From Arenibacter echinorum (GTDB taxonomy: Bacteria > Bacteroidota > Bacteroidia > Flavobacteriales > Flavobacteriaceae), in contig NZ_QLLN01000004.1 of NCBI RefSeq assembly GCF_003259375.1, positions 436,495 through 500,494 of the forward strand: a DNA stretch of 64,000 bases, read 5' to 3'. The notes beneath the pieces are model-generated. The model was not told where the DNA came from, did no database searches, and was given only the letters and a program-made list of their open reading frames with translations. Numbering within the stretch: the first letter of the stretch is position 1; each line of letters opens with the position of its first letter. Position numbers and translations under genes: made by a program. Of the stretch, positions 1 through 8,398 are shown piece after piece.

Positions 1-1
1 G

Positions 2-697
2 CGTATTTTTCCCAAATATGATGATCCGGAACTCTTAAAAGTGGGCAATCCGTATTTACGCCCGCAATTTACGGACGCCGTGGAGGTTGCACATAAATAC
101 AGCTGGGGGACCGGTTCCCTTTTTTCTGCCCTTTATCACAGAATGATAAAAGATCAATATATGCGTATTTTTAGCATAGACGATTCCAATCCTGACTATG
201 ATATTGTAAACAAAATATATCAGAATACAGGTAATGCTACCAATACCGGTATTGAATTACTGATGAGTCAGGATATTACCAGAAATTGGAAACTATCCGC
301 AAGTATAAATTGGTATGTAAACAGCATAGACAATTATACCGGCACTTTGTTATTCCCTTATGTACGGCCATTCTATATTGAAAAATCATCCGATAATGCT
401 GGCGATTTTAAAATTAATAATGAATTTACCCTGCCCAAAAACTGGGCACTGCAGCTTACGGGTCTTTATTACTCGGACAAGAATATTCCCCAAGGCAAAC
501 AACTATCTCGATCCTCGATTGATGCCGGTATAAAGAAAATAGTTTGGGATGGCCATGGAGAGTTTACCCTCTCCGCCTCGGACATTTTTAACACCTTTGG
601 CCTGCGGCAAGAAGTTGTAAGTGACGGCTTTACCGCTATGTATGAAAACTATTTTGAAACGCAGATAATAAGGGCCGGATTTAAGTATAAGTTTTAA
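2..697 (+). CDS. TonB-dependent receptor / outer-membrane beta-barrel protein (C-terminal part)
   Basis: The reading frame is open from the left edge of the window, so the gene begins outside it and only about 231 residues are visible. The visible part has a GNPYLRPQ motif near its start, typical of the barrel of outer-membrane beta-barrel family receptors (GNPxLxPE-like). Alternating aromatic strand segments follow, and the protein ends in FKYKF, a terminal aromatic beta-signal for BAM insertion. The plug domain and any SusC/CarboxypepD-like N-terminus are missing, so the substrate cannot be guessed. It acts in the outer membrane. The family call is good; subfamily is uncertain. Confidence 0.8.
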   Translation, partial: RIFPKYDDPELLKVGNPYLRPQFTDAVEVAHKYSWGTGSLFSALYHRMIKDQYMRIFSIDDSNPDYDIVNKIYQNTGNATNTGIELLMSQDITRNWKLSASINWYVNSIDNYTGTLLFPYVRPFYIEKSSDNAGDFKINNEFTLPKNWALQLTGLYYSDKNIPQGKQLSRSSIDAGIKKIVWDGHGEFTLSASDIFNTFGLRQEVVSDGFTAMYENYFETQIIRAGFKYKF

Positions 698-780
698 CTG
701 GTGCAAAGACCCAAGTCCTTGATACTTTAAAATTTCTTTAGAATGTTATCCTAATATTGATTTATAATTATACATTTAAA

Positions 781-2757
781 ATGTGGCAAAAACTTTTCCC
801 CGACCGATTTGCACTGCTAAAAACCTTTATCTGCATTTTCCTAATACTGTCCTTCTTAGTTAGGACCGTATTTTTATTTTGGAGCTTTGGGGAAATTGAC
901 ACCTCGATCACAACACTACTCTCCACCTTTGGTATCGGGTTTTTATTCGATGTAGGCACTGTTTCCTTCTTTGCTCTGCCCTACTCTTTATATTTACTGC
1001 TGATGCCCCAAAAATTTTACGGAAGTATCGTAGACAAATCAATCACCTATTTTGCTTATACCATAGGCCTAATAATATTCCTGTTTTCGTTCTTTGCAGA
1101 AATCACTTTTTGGGACGAATTTAAAAATAGGTTCAATTTTATTGCGGTAGATTATTTGGTCTATTCCTACGAGGTGGTCAAAAATATAAACGAATCCTAC
1201 CCCATCCCCTATTTGGTCGGCCTGATTTTAATCGCAGTTGGGGTATTGATATTTATTACCTACAAAAAAGCGGCATTCAACAAAACATTTAAAAGCACCA
1301 CCCCCTTTAAAGCCAAGTTATTACCCTTCCTTGCCGTTATATTTATTGCTATTATTTCTGGATTATTTATTAAGAACAAACAGGCAGAACAGTTTGCCAA
1401 CAGGTACAACAACGAATTGTCCAAGGCCGGAATCTATTCCTTTTTTGCCGCCTTCAGGAACAACGAACTTTCTTTCGACGATTTTTATAAGACTATAAAT
1501 ACCGATAAGGCTTTTGATCTGGTGAAAGCATCCTACAAAAATGAAAAGGCAACTTTCCTAAAACCAAAAGACCATTCCATACTTAGAACAATTCAAAATA
1601 CAGATTCATTAGCCAAGTCCATTAAGCCGAACATTATTTTCATTTGTATAGAAAGCTTGAGCGGCAAATATTTGAACACCCTTGGTGGCGATTACAACAT
1701 TACCCCGACCCTGGACAGTTTGGCATCTAACGGCATATTTTTCACCAATCTGTATGCCACTGGAACAAGAACAGTCCGTGGTATGGAAGCCATAACCCTA
1801 TCCATTCCTCCTACACAGGGAAGAAGTATTGTGAAAAGAACAGACAATATAGGACTATTTACTATTGGGGAAGTATTTAAAAACATGGGGTATAGCCGTA
1901 ATTTCTTTTACGGGGGAGATGGTTATTTCGATAATATGAACACCTACTTTGGTGGCAACGGATTTAATATCGTAGACCGTGGCAGAGGTTTTCTACTGGA
2001 CAAGGAAATAAAAACCACAAGAACCAACATTGAGGATGACGAAGTAACATTTGAAAATGCTTGGGGCGTATGTGATGAGGACATTTATAGAAAGGTGATA
2101 AAGGAAGCCGATATGGCCCACGAAAACAACAAACCCTTTTTCGATTTTGTGATGACCACCTCCAATCACAAACCTTACACTTATCCTGAAGGCTCAATAG
2201 ATATCCCCTCTGGGACCAGCAGACAAGGGGCAGTAAAGTATACCGATTATGCTATAGCCCAATTCTTGAAAATTGCCAAGACAAGGCCATGGTTTAAGAA
2301 CACTGTTCTGGTTATTATGAGCGATCATTGTGCCAGCAGTGCCGGAAGAGGGGAACTGGATATCAACAATTACCACATCCCGGCCATGATTTGCAATTTT
2401 CAGGATACTGCACCGCAAAAAATAAATAAGCTTTGTTCCCAAATAGATATGTTTCCCACGGTATTTTCGTTATTAAACTGGGATTACACCAGTAATTTGT
2501 TCGGAAAAAATATCTTTACCATGAAACAGGAGGACGAAAGGGCGTTTATTGGCAATTACAGGAAATTGGGCCTTTTAAAAGGAAATAAAGTAATGGTTTT
2601 GGGAGATCAAAAGAAGTTTAACTTTTACGAATGGAATTCCACCAATAATAACCTAACCCTAATTCCTACAGACAAAAATTATTTGGACACCACCATAGCA
2701 TTTTACCAGGCAGCCAATTATTTGTACGCCCACAACGGGCTAAAGACACAGCAATAA
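781..2757 (+). CDS. LtaS/sulfatase-like membrane phosphotransferase
   Basis: About 658 aa with the LTA-synthase/alkaline phosphatase-superfamily layout: roughly five hydrophobic segments in the first 210 residues, then an extracytoplasmic sulfatase-fold domain. Visible motifs are CIESLSGKY (metal-binding Glu), GTRTVRGMEA (probable Thr nucleophile), MTTSNHKPY and MSDHCAS (metal-binding Asp-His). In Firmicutes this family moves glycerol-phosphate from phosphatidylglycerol to a polymer, releasing diacylglycerol. In Bacteroidota the acceptor is generally unknown. I chose ATG 781; a TTG at 757 in the same frame is an alternative. The stop is 5 bp before a lipid kinase gene, suggesting co-transcription and a shared lipid cycle. 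Confidence 0.85.
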   Translation: MWQKLFPDRFALLKTFICIFLILSFLVRTVFLFWSFGEIDTSITTLLSTFGIGFLFDVGTVSFFALPYSLYLLLMPQKFYGSIVDKSITYFAYTIGLIIFLFSFFAEITFWDEFKNRFNFIAVDYLVYSYEVVKNINESYPIPYLVGLILIAVGVLIFITYKKAAFNKTFKSTTPFKAKLLPFLAVIFIAIISGLFIKNKQAEQFANRYNNELSKAGIYSFFAAFRNNELSFDDFYKTINTDKAFDLVKASYKNEKATFLKPKDHSILRTIQNTDSLAKSIKPNIIFICIESLSGKYLNTLGGDYNITPTLDSLASNGIFFTNLYATGTRTVRGMEAITLSIPPTQGRSIVKRTDNIGLFTIGEVFKNMGYSRNFFYGGDGYFDNMNTYFGGNGFNIVDRGRGFLLDKEIKTTRTNIEDDEVTFENAWGVCDEDIYRKVIKEADMAHENNKPFFDFVMTTSNHKPYTYPEGSIDIPSGTSRQGAVKYTDYAIAQFLKIAKTRPWFKNTVLVIMSDHCASSAGRGELDINNYHIPAMICNFQDTAPQKINKLCSQIDMFPTVFSLLNWDYTSNLFGKNIFTMKQEDERAFIGNYRKLGLLKGNKVMVLGDQKKFNFYEWNSTNNNLTLIPTDKNYLDTTIAFYQAANYLYAHNGLKTQQ

Positions 2758-2762
2758 ATATT

Positions 2763-3668
2763 TTGAGAAATATTCATTTTATAATCAATCCAAAAGCCGG
2801 TTCCGGTAACAATTTTTTGGAAAAGGAATTCCTTAGATCTTACTTTAAGGAAACTGAATATCTCCTTTCCGTTAAATACTCCAAATATAAAAAACAGGCT
2901 ATTTCACTTACCAAAGATTCCATCAAAGAAGGTGCCCAAACCATTGTAGCTTGTGGAGGGGACGGTACCATCAATGAGGTTGCCTCTTGTCTGGTTGGCA
3001 CAAATATAATGCTGGGAATTATTCCTATAGGATCGGGAAACGGACTGGCCTCCAATCTTATGATTCCCTCAATAATTGAAAAAGCTATTGAAATAATTAA
3101 AAAGAACGATATAGTAACTATAGATGTTGGAAAAGTAAATGAATCCTATTTTTTCAGTAATACGGGAATGGGTTTCGATGCCAATGTCATAAAAAACTAT
3201 GAAGCTTTAAAAAAGAGAACCCTAATTGGGTACCTAAAGGCCTCCCTTAGATCCTTTAACGAGTTTAAAAAAGGACGGGAAGTAAGAATATCCATAGATG
3301 AGGACCATACCATATATAACCCATTTTTAGTATTCGTTTCCAACTCCAATGAACTGGGATTCAACATTAGTTTAACCCCGAAAGCCTCTTTAATGGATGG
3401 CCAGTTGGACGTACTAATAGTTCCCGAACTAAGTAAATTAAAAATGTTGTTGTTCGGCGCATTAATGTTGGTCCGTAAGTACCATTGGCTAAAGGAGATC
3501 AAAACCTATCAAACCAAAACATTACAAATTTACAGGAATGACGGGTTATTTTTGGATTCGCAAATAGATGGGGAATTCCACAAAATGGAAGACAAACATA
3601 TTAATATTTCCATATTGGAAAAATCCTTGGACATTCTTGCCCCTAAGAACATTGAACTCCGGCTTTAG
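2763..3668 (+). CDS. diacylglycerol/sphingosine-type lipid kinase (YegS/DgkB family)
   Basis: 301 aa, usual family length. It opens with INPKAGSG and carries the nucleotide-binding GGDGTINE motif (GGDG about residues 65-68), followed by GIIPIGSGNGLASNL, all diagnostic of the DAGK catalytic domain. It phosphorylates diacylglycerol or a related lipid with ATP at the inner face of the membrane. The start codon is TTG, 5 bp after the LtaS-like gene, and no upstream ATG fits. Because LtaS-type enzymes release diacylglycerol, a kinase directly downstream suggests recycling to phosphatidate. The substrate is inferred from the family and neighbours. Confidence 0.9.
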   Translation: MRNIHFIINPKAGSGNNFLEKEFLRSYFKETEYLLSVKYSKYKKQAISLTKDSIKEGAQTIVACGGDGTINEVASCLVGTNIMLGIIPIGSGNGLASNLMIPSIIEKAIEIIKKNDIVTIDVGKVNESYFFSNTGMGFDANVIKNYEALKKRTLIGYLKASLRSFNEFKKGREVRISIDEDHTIYNPFLVFVSNSNELGFNISLTPKASLMDGQLDVLIVPELSKLKMLLFGALMLVRKYHWLKEIKTYQTKTLQIYRNDGLFLDSQIDGEFHKMEDKHINISILEKSLDILAPKNIELRL

Positions 3669-3746
3669 TTTATCCTTAGATTCATTCATTTAATTTGGTT
3701 ATTTGGTATGCCAAGAAAATCCCATTCTTTTTAACGCTCATAAAAC

Positions 3747-4322
3747 ATGGCTTCCAACTTAAGTCGGGGAATATTAAAACTCCATCACCATTTCAAAACC
3801 CTGTTATTTTTGCTGGCAATACTATTCAGCACTTTGCTGAAGGCCCAGGACAAAACAATTACTACATTGGGGGATGTTTTAATATTTACCATGCCCGCCA
3901 CGGCCTTGGGCTCTTCTATAATCATCGGAGATCAAAAGGGAACATGGCAATTTACCAAGGGGTTCCTCTTGAACCAGGCACTGACCATTGGTTTAAAAAC
4001 AGCCATAGATAAGCCCAGACCAGATTTAAGCAATAATTCCTCCTTTCCCTCAGGCCATACCTCCATCACTTTTCAAAGTGCAGCTTTCATCCAAAAACGC
4101 TATGGTTGGAAATATGGTGCTGCAGCCTATGCGCTGGCCGGTTTTACCGGTTATTCCAGAATACAGGCCGATAAACACGATGGTTGGGATGTTTTGGCAG
4201 GAGCCATAATTGGGGTGGGAAGCTCGTATATTTTCACTACCCCATATCAAAAGGAACATATGGAAATCACCTTTAACAGTAATGATGGCCACTATCTACT
4301 AGGCTGTAAATACAAATTTTAA
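3747..4322 (+). CDS. PAP2-family phosphatase
   Basis: 191 aa with an N-terminal hydrophobic signal/anchor (about residues 17-32). All three class A PAP2 signatures are present: K-x6-RP (K84, R91-P92), PSGH (101-104) and SR-x5-H-x3-D (S137, R138, H144, D148). Such enzymes dephosphorylate lipid phosphates (phosphatidate, undecaprenyl pyrophosphate, phosphatidylglycerophosphate) or act as periplasmic acid phosphatases. It is shorter than polytopic PAP2 proteins and its first part looks like a signal peptide ending LLKAQ, so a periplasmic location is likely. It follows the lipid kinase by 78 bp and may act on the same lipid pool. Confidence 0.88.
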   Translation: MASNLSRGILKLHHHFKTLLFLLAILFSTLLKAQDKTITTLGDVLIFTMPATALGSSIIIGDQKGTWQFTKGFLLNQALTIGLKTAIDKPRPDLSNNSSFPSGHTSITFQSAAFIQKRYGWKYGAAAYALAGFTGYSRIQADKHDGWDVLAGAIIGVGSSYIFTTPYQKEHMEITFNSNDGHYLLGCKYKF

Positions 4323-4333
4323 TACGGCTAGTT

Positions 4334-5605
4334 TTAGCTGATTTTATCAAAACCCGTATAAGGGACAAGGACTTCGGGAATTTGGATTCCATCCTCTGTC
4401 TGATAATTTTCCAATATTCCGGCCAATACCCTGGGCAAGGCCAATGAGCTACCATTTAAGGTATGTGCCAATTGACTTTTTCCATTTTCGTCCTTATAGC
4501 GCAATTTTAATCTATTGGCCTGGAAGGTTTCAAAATTGGAGACCGAACTAATTTCCAACCAGCGATCTTGGGCCGTTGAAAAGACCTCAAAATCATAGGT
4601 AAGGGCAGAAGTAAAGCCCAAATCCCCTCCACAAAGACGCAAGATCCTGTAGGGCAATTTTAGTTCCCTAAGTATATTTTTCACATGCTCTACCATACCA
4701 TCCAAGGCTTCGTATGATTTAGCGGGATGCTCTACTCGTACAATTTCTACCTTGTCAAATTGATGCAAGCGGTTCAGTCCGCGCACATGGGCACCGTAAC
4801 TCCCGGCCTCCCTCCTAAAACAAGGAGTATATGCCGTGTGGGTAATGGGAAAATCGGCCTCGTTTAGAATAACATCCCTAAAAATATTGGTTACCGGCAC
4901 CTCGGCCGTTGGAATCAGATAAAGATCATCCTCGCCTACGTGATACATTTGTCCCTCTTTATCGGGCAACTGGCCCGTACCATAACCTGATGCCTCATTT
5001 ACCAAATGGGGCACTTGAATTTCATTATATCCAGCAGCTGCATTCCTATCCAAAAAGTAGGAAATAAGGGCTCTTTGCAATCGGGCACCTTTTCCCTTGT
5101 ACACCGGAAATCCGGCGCCAGCAATCTTTACTCCCAGTTCAAAATCAATAATATCATATTTCTTTGCCAATTCCCAATGTGGCAGCGCACCCTCTTTTAG
5201 GGTTGGGATATCCCCTTCCCTGAAGACCTCTTCATTATCCTCCTCCGTGCTACCTGCCGGAACTGACGTATGCGGAACATTTGGAATTTGGTACAGTAAA
5301 TTTTGAAGATCGGTTGAGGTTGCGGTCAAGGCCTCGTTCAATTCCTTGGACTCCTCCTTTAGACTACCGGTCCTTTCCTTTAAAACGTTGGCTTCCGCTG
5401 CCTTTCCGCTTTTATAAAGATTACCGATTTCCTTTGAAATACTATTGGATTCGGCAAGTGTATTATCCAGGAGTGTCTGCAGGGATCGTCGCTTTTCATC
5501 CAATTGAAGTACGTTCTCAATTAGTGGAAGGGCCTCAATATTACGCTTTTTTAAAGCCTCAACAATTTGTTCCTTATCCTCACGGATAGCCTGTAACTGC
5601 AACAT
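4334..5605 (-). CDS. serS: seryl-tRNA synthetase
   Basis: 423 aa, the usual SerRS length. It charges tRNA-Ser (and tRNA-Sec where present) with serine in the cytoplasm. The N-terminal 100 residues form the long coiled-coil arm that contacts the tRNA variable arm. The class II core follows with motif 2 (TPCFRREAGSYG) and motif 3 (LNGSSLALPRVLAGILE). The start is MLQLQAIRED, preceded within 30 bp by a TAAATTTG promoter element. It converges with the PAP2 gene with only 11 bp between stops. No oddities were seen. Confidence 0.97.
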   Translation of the reverse strand: MLQLQAIREDKEQIVEALKKRNIEALPLIENVLQLDEKRRSLQTLLDNTLAESNSISKEIGNLYKSGKAAEANVLKERTGSLKEESKELNEALTATSTDLQNLLYQIPNVPHTSVPAGSTEEDNEEVFREGDIPTLKEGALPHWELAKKYDIIDFELGVKIAGAGFPVYKGKGARLQRALISYFLDRNAAAGYNEIQVPHLVNEASGYGTGQLPDKEGQMYHVGEDDLYLIPTAEVPVTNIFRDVILNEADFPITHTAYTPCFRREAGSYGAHVRGLNRLHQFDKVEIVRVEHPAKSYEALDGMVEHVKNILRELKLPYRILRLCGGDLGFTSALTYDFEVFSTAQDRWLEISSVSNFETFQANRLKLRYKDENGKSQLAHTLNGSSLALPRVLAGILENYQTEDGIQIPEVLVPYTGFDKIS

Positions 5606-5625
5606 TTTTTTTGATTTTTATCGTG

Positions 5626-5633
5626 CAAATTTA
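5626..5633 (-). promoter_or_regulatory. Bacteroidota -7 element of serS
   Basis: On the minus strand the sequence reads TAAATTTG, a match to the Bacteroidota -7 box TAnnTTTG, about 20 bp before the serS start codon. No convincing -33 TTTG lies at the usual distance. Confidence 0.45.
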
Positions 5634-5694
5634 ACCTAATCTTCGGATTTTCGGCATAAATTTAGCCTAGATATAAAACGTAAATCTGAAAAAT

Positions 5695-6075
5695 ATGGTT
5701 TTTGAACACATCGCCTTAAACGTAAAAAACATCAAGGACATTAAGGATTGGTATGTTGCCAATGTGGGGTTGAAGGTAGTAAGCGAGCAAACGGAGGCTC
5801 CCTTCATGACTTTTTTTGCAGATTCATCCGGACGAGTAATTTTGGAACTATACTATAGATCAGACGAAGAAATTACAGATTTTAAAACAAAACATCCACT
5901 CACTTTTCATATGGCATTTGTTTCCCAAAACGCCGTAACTGATAAAATTAGGCTATTGGATAAAGGCGCCAGTTTTGTTGAGGAAATAACTAAGGAAGAC
6001 GGCAGCCATTTGGTAATGCTCCGTGACCCATGGGGCATGCCTTTGCAACTTTGCCAGAGGACCAAACCGTTTTAG
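5695..6075 (+). CDS. VOC-superfamily (glyoxalase/bleomycin-resistance fold) protein
   Basis: 126 aa single-domain VOC protein with the expected beta-alpha-beta-beta-beta repeats. FEHIALNV at residues 3-10 supplies the first metal-ligand His and DPWGMPLQL near the end carries the closing-strand signature. The family includes glyoxalases, fosfomycin-resistance proteins and dioxygenases, so the reaction cannot be assigned. It is a single gene between two genes of opposite strand, and its stop is 24 bp from the end of the carboxylase-like gene. No regulator is next to it. Confidence 0.8.
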   Translation: MVFEHIALNVKNIKDIKDWYVANVGLKVVSEQTEAPFMTFFADSSGRVILELYYRSDEEITDFKTKHPLTFHMAFVSQNAVTDKIRLLDKGASFVEEITKEDGSHLVMLRDPWGMPLQLCQRTKPF

Positions 6076-6099
6076 AAAACCTAGAATATTCCTATTCCT

Positions 6100-7419
6100 C
6101 TAATTTTTGGATGGGGAAGGCAAGATCCAATTGTTATGCTCAAAATAATTCCAGGACACACTGCCAAGGTCTATTTTTGGGTCAATAAATTCTTGGTATG
6201 GTTTTCCATTTACGCTCACCCTGGAATTTACAAAAACCGAGATATCCTCCCCCTTTTCAGCGTATTCCCTTTTTAAGCGTTGGGCAAACTGCCACATAAA
6301 ATCCGGATAGGATTTAATTTTACTTTTCTGTCCCCTTGATAGATAATCGTCCAAATTTACCAGATAAGAATTTCCGCTGGTATGGTTCACTATTTTAAAT
6401 GTTGTAATCCCGGTACGGCTCCTCAACATCATTCTCCAACTCATCCTATGCCCCTCTTCTGTCCATAAAACATCGTCTTTTATAAAATGATGACGTATCG
6501 GCAGGGCCAATTGGATCAAAAAATAAAGGGACAAAATTCCCAAAACCAATTCTCTTCGGGGAGGCACAACAAGAGAGTCCCCTTGGTAAGGTGCCTTTTT
6601 TTTAAAAAACAACCTCCGAATGGTTTCCGGTTCAAAAAAGAATACCGTAAAAGCCAAGGCCAAATAGGGAAAGATGCCTATCTGAAAAACAATTGAATTA
6701 AATAAGTGAAAAAACAGGGAAGCTACAAAAGCCCATTTTCTAGTAGGCTTCCACAAGAGGGCCGGCACAATAAGCAAATCGAACAGAATACCTGAAATAC
6801 CTACCACCCTATGAACCAATGGTTCTTGAAGTAGTCCGCCAATGATGGGATAGGACTTTTTATTTTTAAAAAGAATCTCTATAATACTGAAATCCACCCA
6901 ATCCCCATACAACTTGGCCACAGAGGCATAGGTATATACAATAAACAACTGTAAAATAATTATCCAATTTAAATAAGCGGACATATGATTGGTCCTTATG
7001 GAAGGATTTCTCCTGGCATCCAATGAATAATACCTGTTTGCCGGCATAAAAGCCATTATCAACGCAATCAATATCAGCAGGTAATAATGATTGTTGTACG
7101 CTGTTTTTTGCATAAGGTAAACGCCGGTCCAGAGCAAGGTAAAGGCCGCAGCGCTCAATCGGTATCTATATCCCAAGGCAATAAAAATCCCTAAGGTGCC
7201 CATTGCAATAAAGTACAAATACATACCTATTCCGGGCAAAGGCTGCAACCAATCGAAACCAATAAAATTAAAGGTAAATTGAGGATCTATCAGATTTTTT
7301 TTGACCCAACCTGTTGCAATGGCCCCATAGCATTCAAGGCTTATCAGAATGCCAAAAAATATCCTGAAAATTAGGAGCGGACTATTATCGATTTGCTTGA
7401 AAAGAAACCGATCCAACAT
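6100..7419 (-). CDS. HTTM / vitamin K-dependent gamma-carboxylase-like membrane protein
   Basis: 439 aa. The first 300 residues hold multiple hydrophobic helices typical of the HTTM domain, and the last 140 form a soluble tail. The segment KTAYNNHYYL (K105, H111) closely resembles the part of animal gamma-glutamyl carboxylase around its proposed catalytic-base lysine (K218 in human). That enzyme is about 758 aa, so this is a short bacterial version lacking much of the lumenal domain. The substrate and even carboxylase activity are unknown. Its start codon abuts the ribF stop, so the two are probably one transcript with ribF first. Confidence 0.75.
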   Translation of the reverse strand: MLDRFLFKQIDNSPLLIFRIFFGILISLECYGAIATGWVKKNLIDPQFTFNFIGFDWLQPLPGIGMYLYFIAMGTLGIFIALGYRYRLSAAAFTLLWTGVYLMQKTAYNNHYYLLILIALIMAFMPANRYYSLDARRNPSIRTNHMSAYLNWIIILQLFIVYTYASVAKLYGDWVDFSIIEILFKNKKSYPIIGGLLQEPLVHRVVGISGILFDLLIVPALLWKPTRKWAFVASLFFHLFNSIVFQIGIFPYLALAFTVFFFEPETIRRLFFKKKAPYQGDSLVVPPRRELVLGILSLYFLIQLALPIRHHFIKDDVLWTEEGHRMSWRMMLRSRTGITTFKIVNHTSGNSYLVNLDDYLSRGQKSKIKSYPDFMWQFAQRLKREYAEKGEDISVFVNSRVSVNGKPYQEFIDPKIDLGSVSWNYFEHNNWILPSPSKN

Positions 7420-8346
7420 TTACTTGGAGATTATGGAAAGGGAAGTCTCCCGATCTTTTTTCAATTGCGTCTTGAGGCCTTCCAGGGAATTGAATTTTTT
7501 TTCATCCCTTATGCGATCAATTATATCGATCTGAATTTTTTTCCCGTAAAGATCCTGATCAAAATCGAAGAAATTAATTTCGATACTTTTTGTCTTGCCA
7601 TCCACGGTAGGGTTAAAACCTATGTTCATCATTCCATATACAGTTTTGTTGCCCAATACACTGCTCACCACATAGACGCCGTTCTTAGGTATTAGCTTAT
7701 ATTCTTCGGGAATGGATAAATTGGCAGTTGGAAAGTTTAATTTTCTACCTAATCCTTTTCCTTTTACAATACTCCCTGTTAGCATATAATTATATCCCAA
7801 ATACATATTGGCCGTTTTCATGTCCCCCTCTTCCAAGGCCTTCCTGATTTTTGTGGAACTAACCGAAACGTCATCCACTTCTTGGGCAGATATCTCTTCC
7901 ACCTCAAAATCCAAGGCATTCCCGAACGCCATTAAATCGTTTATATTGGCATTCCTATTTCTGCCAAATCTATGATCGTAACCAATAATGATTTTTTTGG
8001 TCTTTAAATCATTGACCAATATATCCCTGACGAACTGTGTTGCCGACAAGCGGGAAAATTCTTTGGTGAACGGGTGTACAATTAAATAATCGATACCCAA
8101 TTCCTCCAAAATTTTAATCTTTTCATCAATGGTATTCAAAAGCTTGATAGAGACATCTTTTTGAAGCACCATTCTAGGATGGGGGAAAAAAGTAAGTACC
8201 GTAGATTTCAACTCCAGCACTTTGGCACTATTTATGAGACGTTCCAATATTTTACGGTGACCAATATGCACCCCATCAAAAGTGCCAATGGTAATGGCAG
8301 TAGGGTGCGCTTTATCGTAATTGGAGATGCTTTGAACTGTTATCAC
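7420..8346 (-). CDS. ribF: bifunctional riboflavin kinase / FAD synthetase
   Basis: 308 aa, normal for RibF. It converts riboflavin to FMN and FMN to FAD in the cytoplasm. The N-terminal adenylyltransferase domain shows GTFDGVHIGH (residues 21-30) and a second nucleotide-binding segment IIGYDHRFG. The C-terminal kinase domain shows GKGLGRKLNFPTANL. The start is the ATG giving MITVQSISNY. The downstream carboxylase-like gene begins at the next base after its stop. The first gene after the start on the opposite strand is a protease, giving a divergent promoter region of about 50 bp. Confidence 0.97.
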   Translation of the reverse strand: MITVQSISNYDKAHPTAITIGTFDGVHIGHRKILERLINSAKVLELKSTVLTFFPHPRMVLQKDVSIKLLNTIDEKIKILEELGIDYLIVHPFTKEFSRLSATQFVRDILVNDLKTKKIIIGYDHRFGRNRNANINDLMAFGNALDFEVEEISAQEVDDVSVSSTKIRKALEEGDMKTANMYLGYNYMLTGSIVKGKGLGRKLNFPTANLSIPEEYKLIPKNGVYVVSSVLGNKTVYGMMNIGFNPTVDGKTKSIEINFFDFDQDLYGKKIQIDIIDRIRDEKKFNSLEGLKTQLKKDRETSLSIISK

Positions 8347-8368
8347 AAATTCGAATAATAAAAAAACT

Positions 8369-8376
8369 TATCTTTG
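8369..8376 (+). promoter_or_regulatory. -7 element of the secreted metalloprotease gene
   Basis: TATCTTTG matches the Bacteroidota -7 consensus TAnnTTTG and lies 22 bp before ATG 8399. A good -33 element was not found at the expected spacing. Confidence 0.5.
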
Positions 8377-8398
8377 AGTTTGTACAAAAACCCGCTTG

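Noticed and set aside
3695-4012. Plus-strand frame overlapping the start of the PAP2 gene
   Set aside because: PAP2 motifs are intact in the other frame, and this one has no domain signal.
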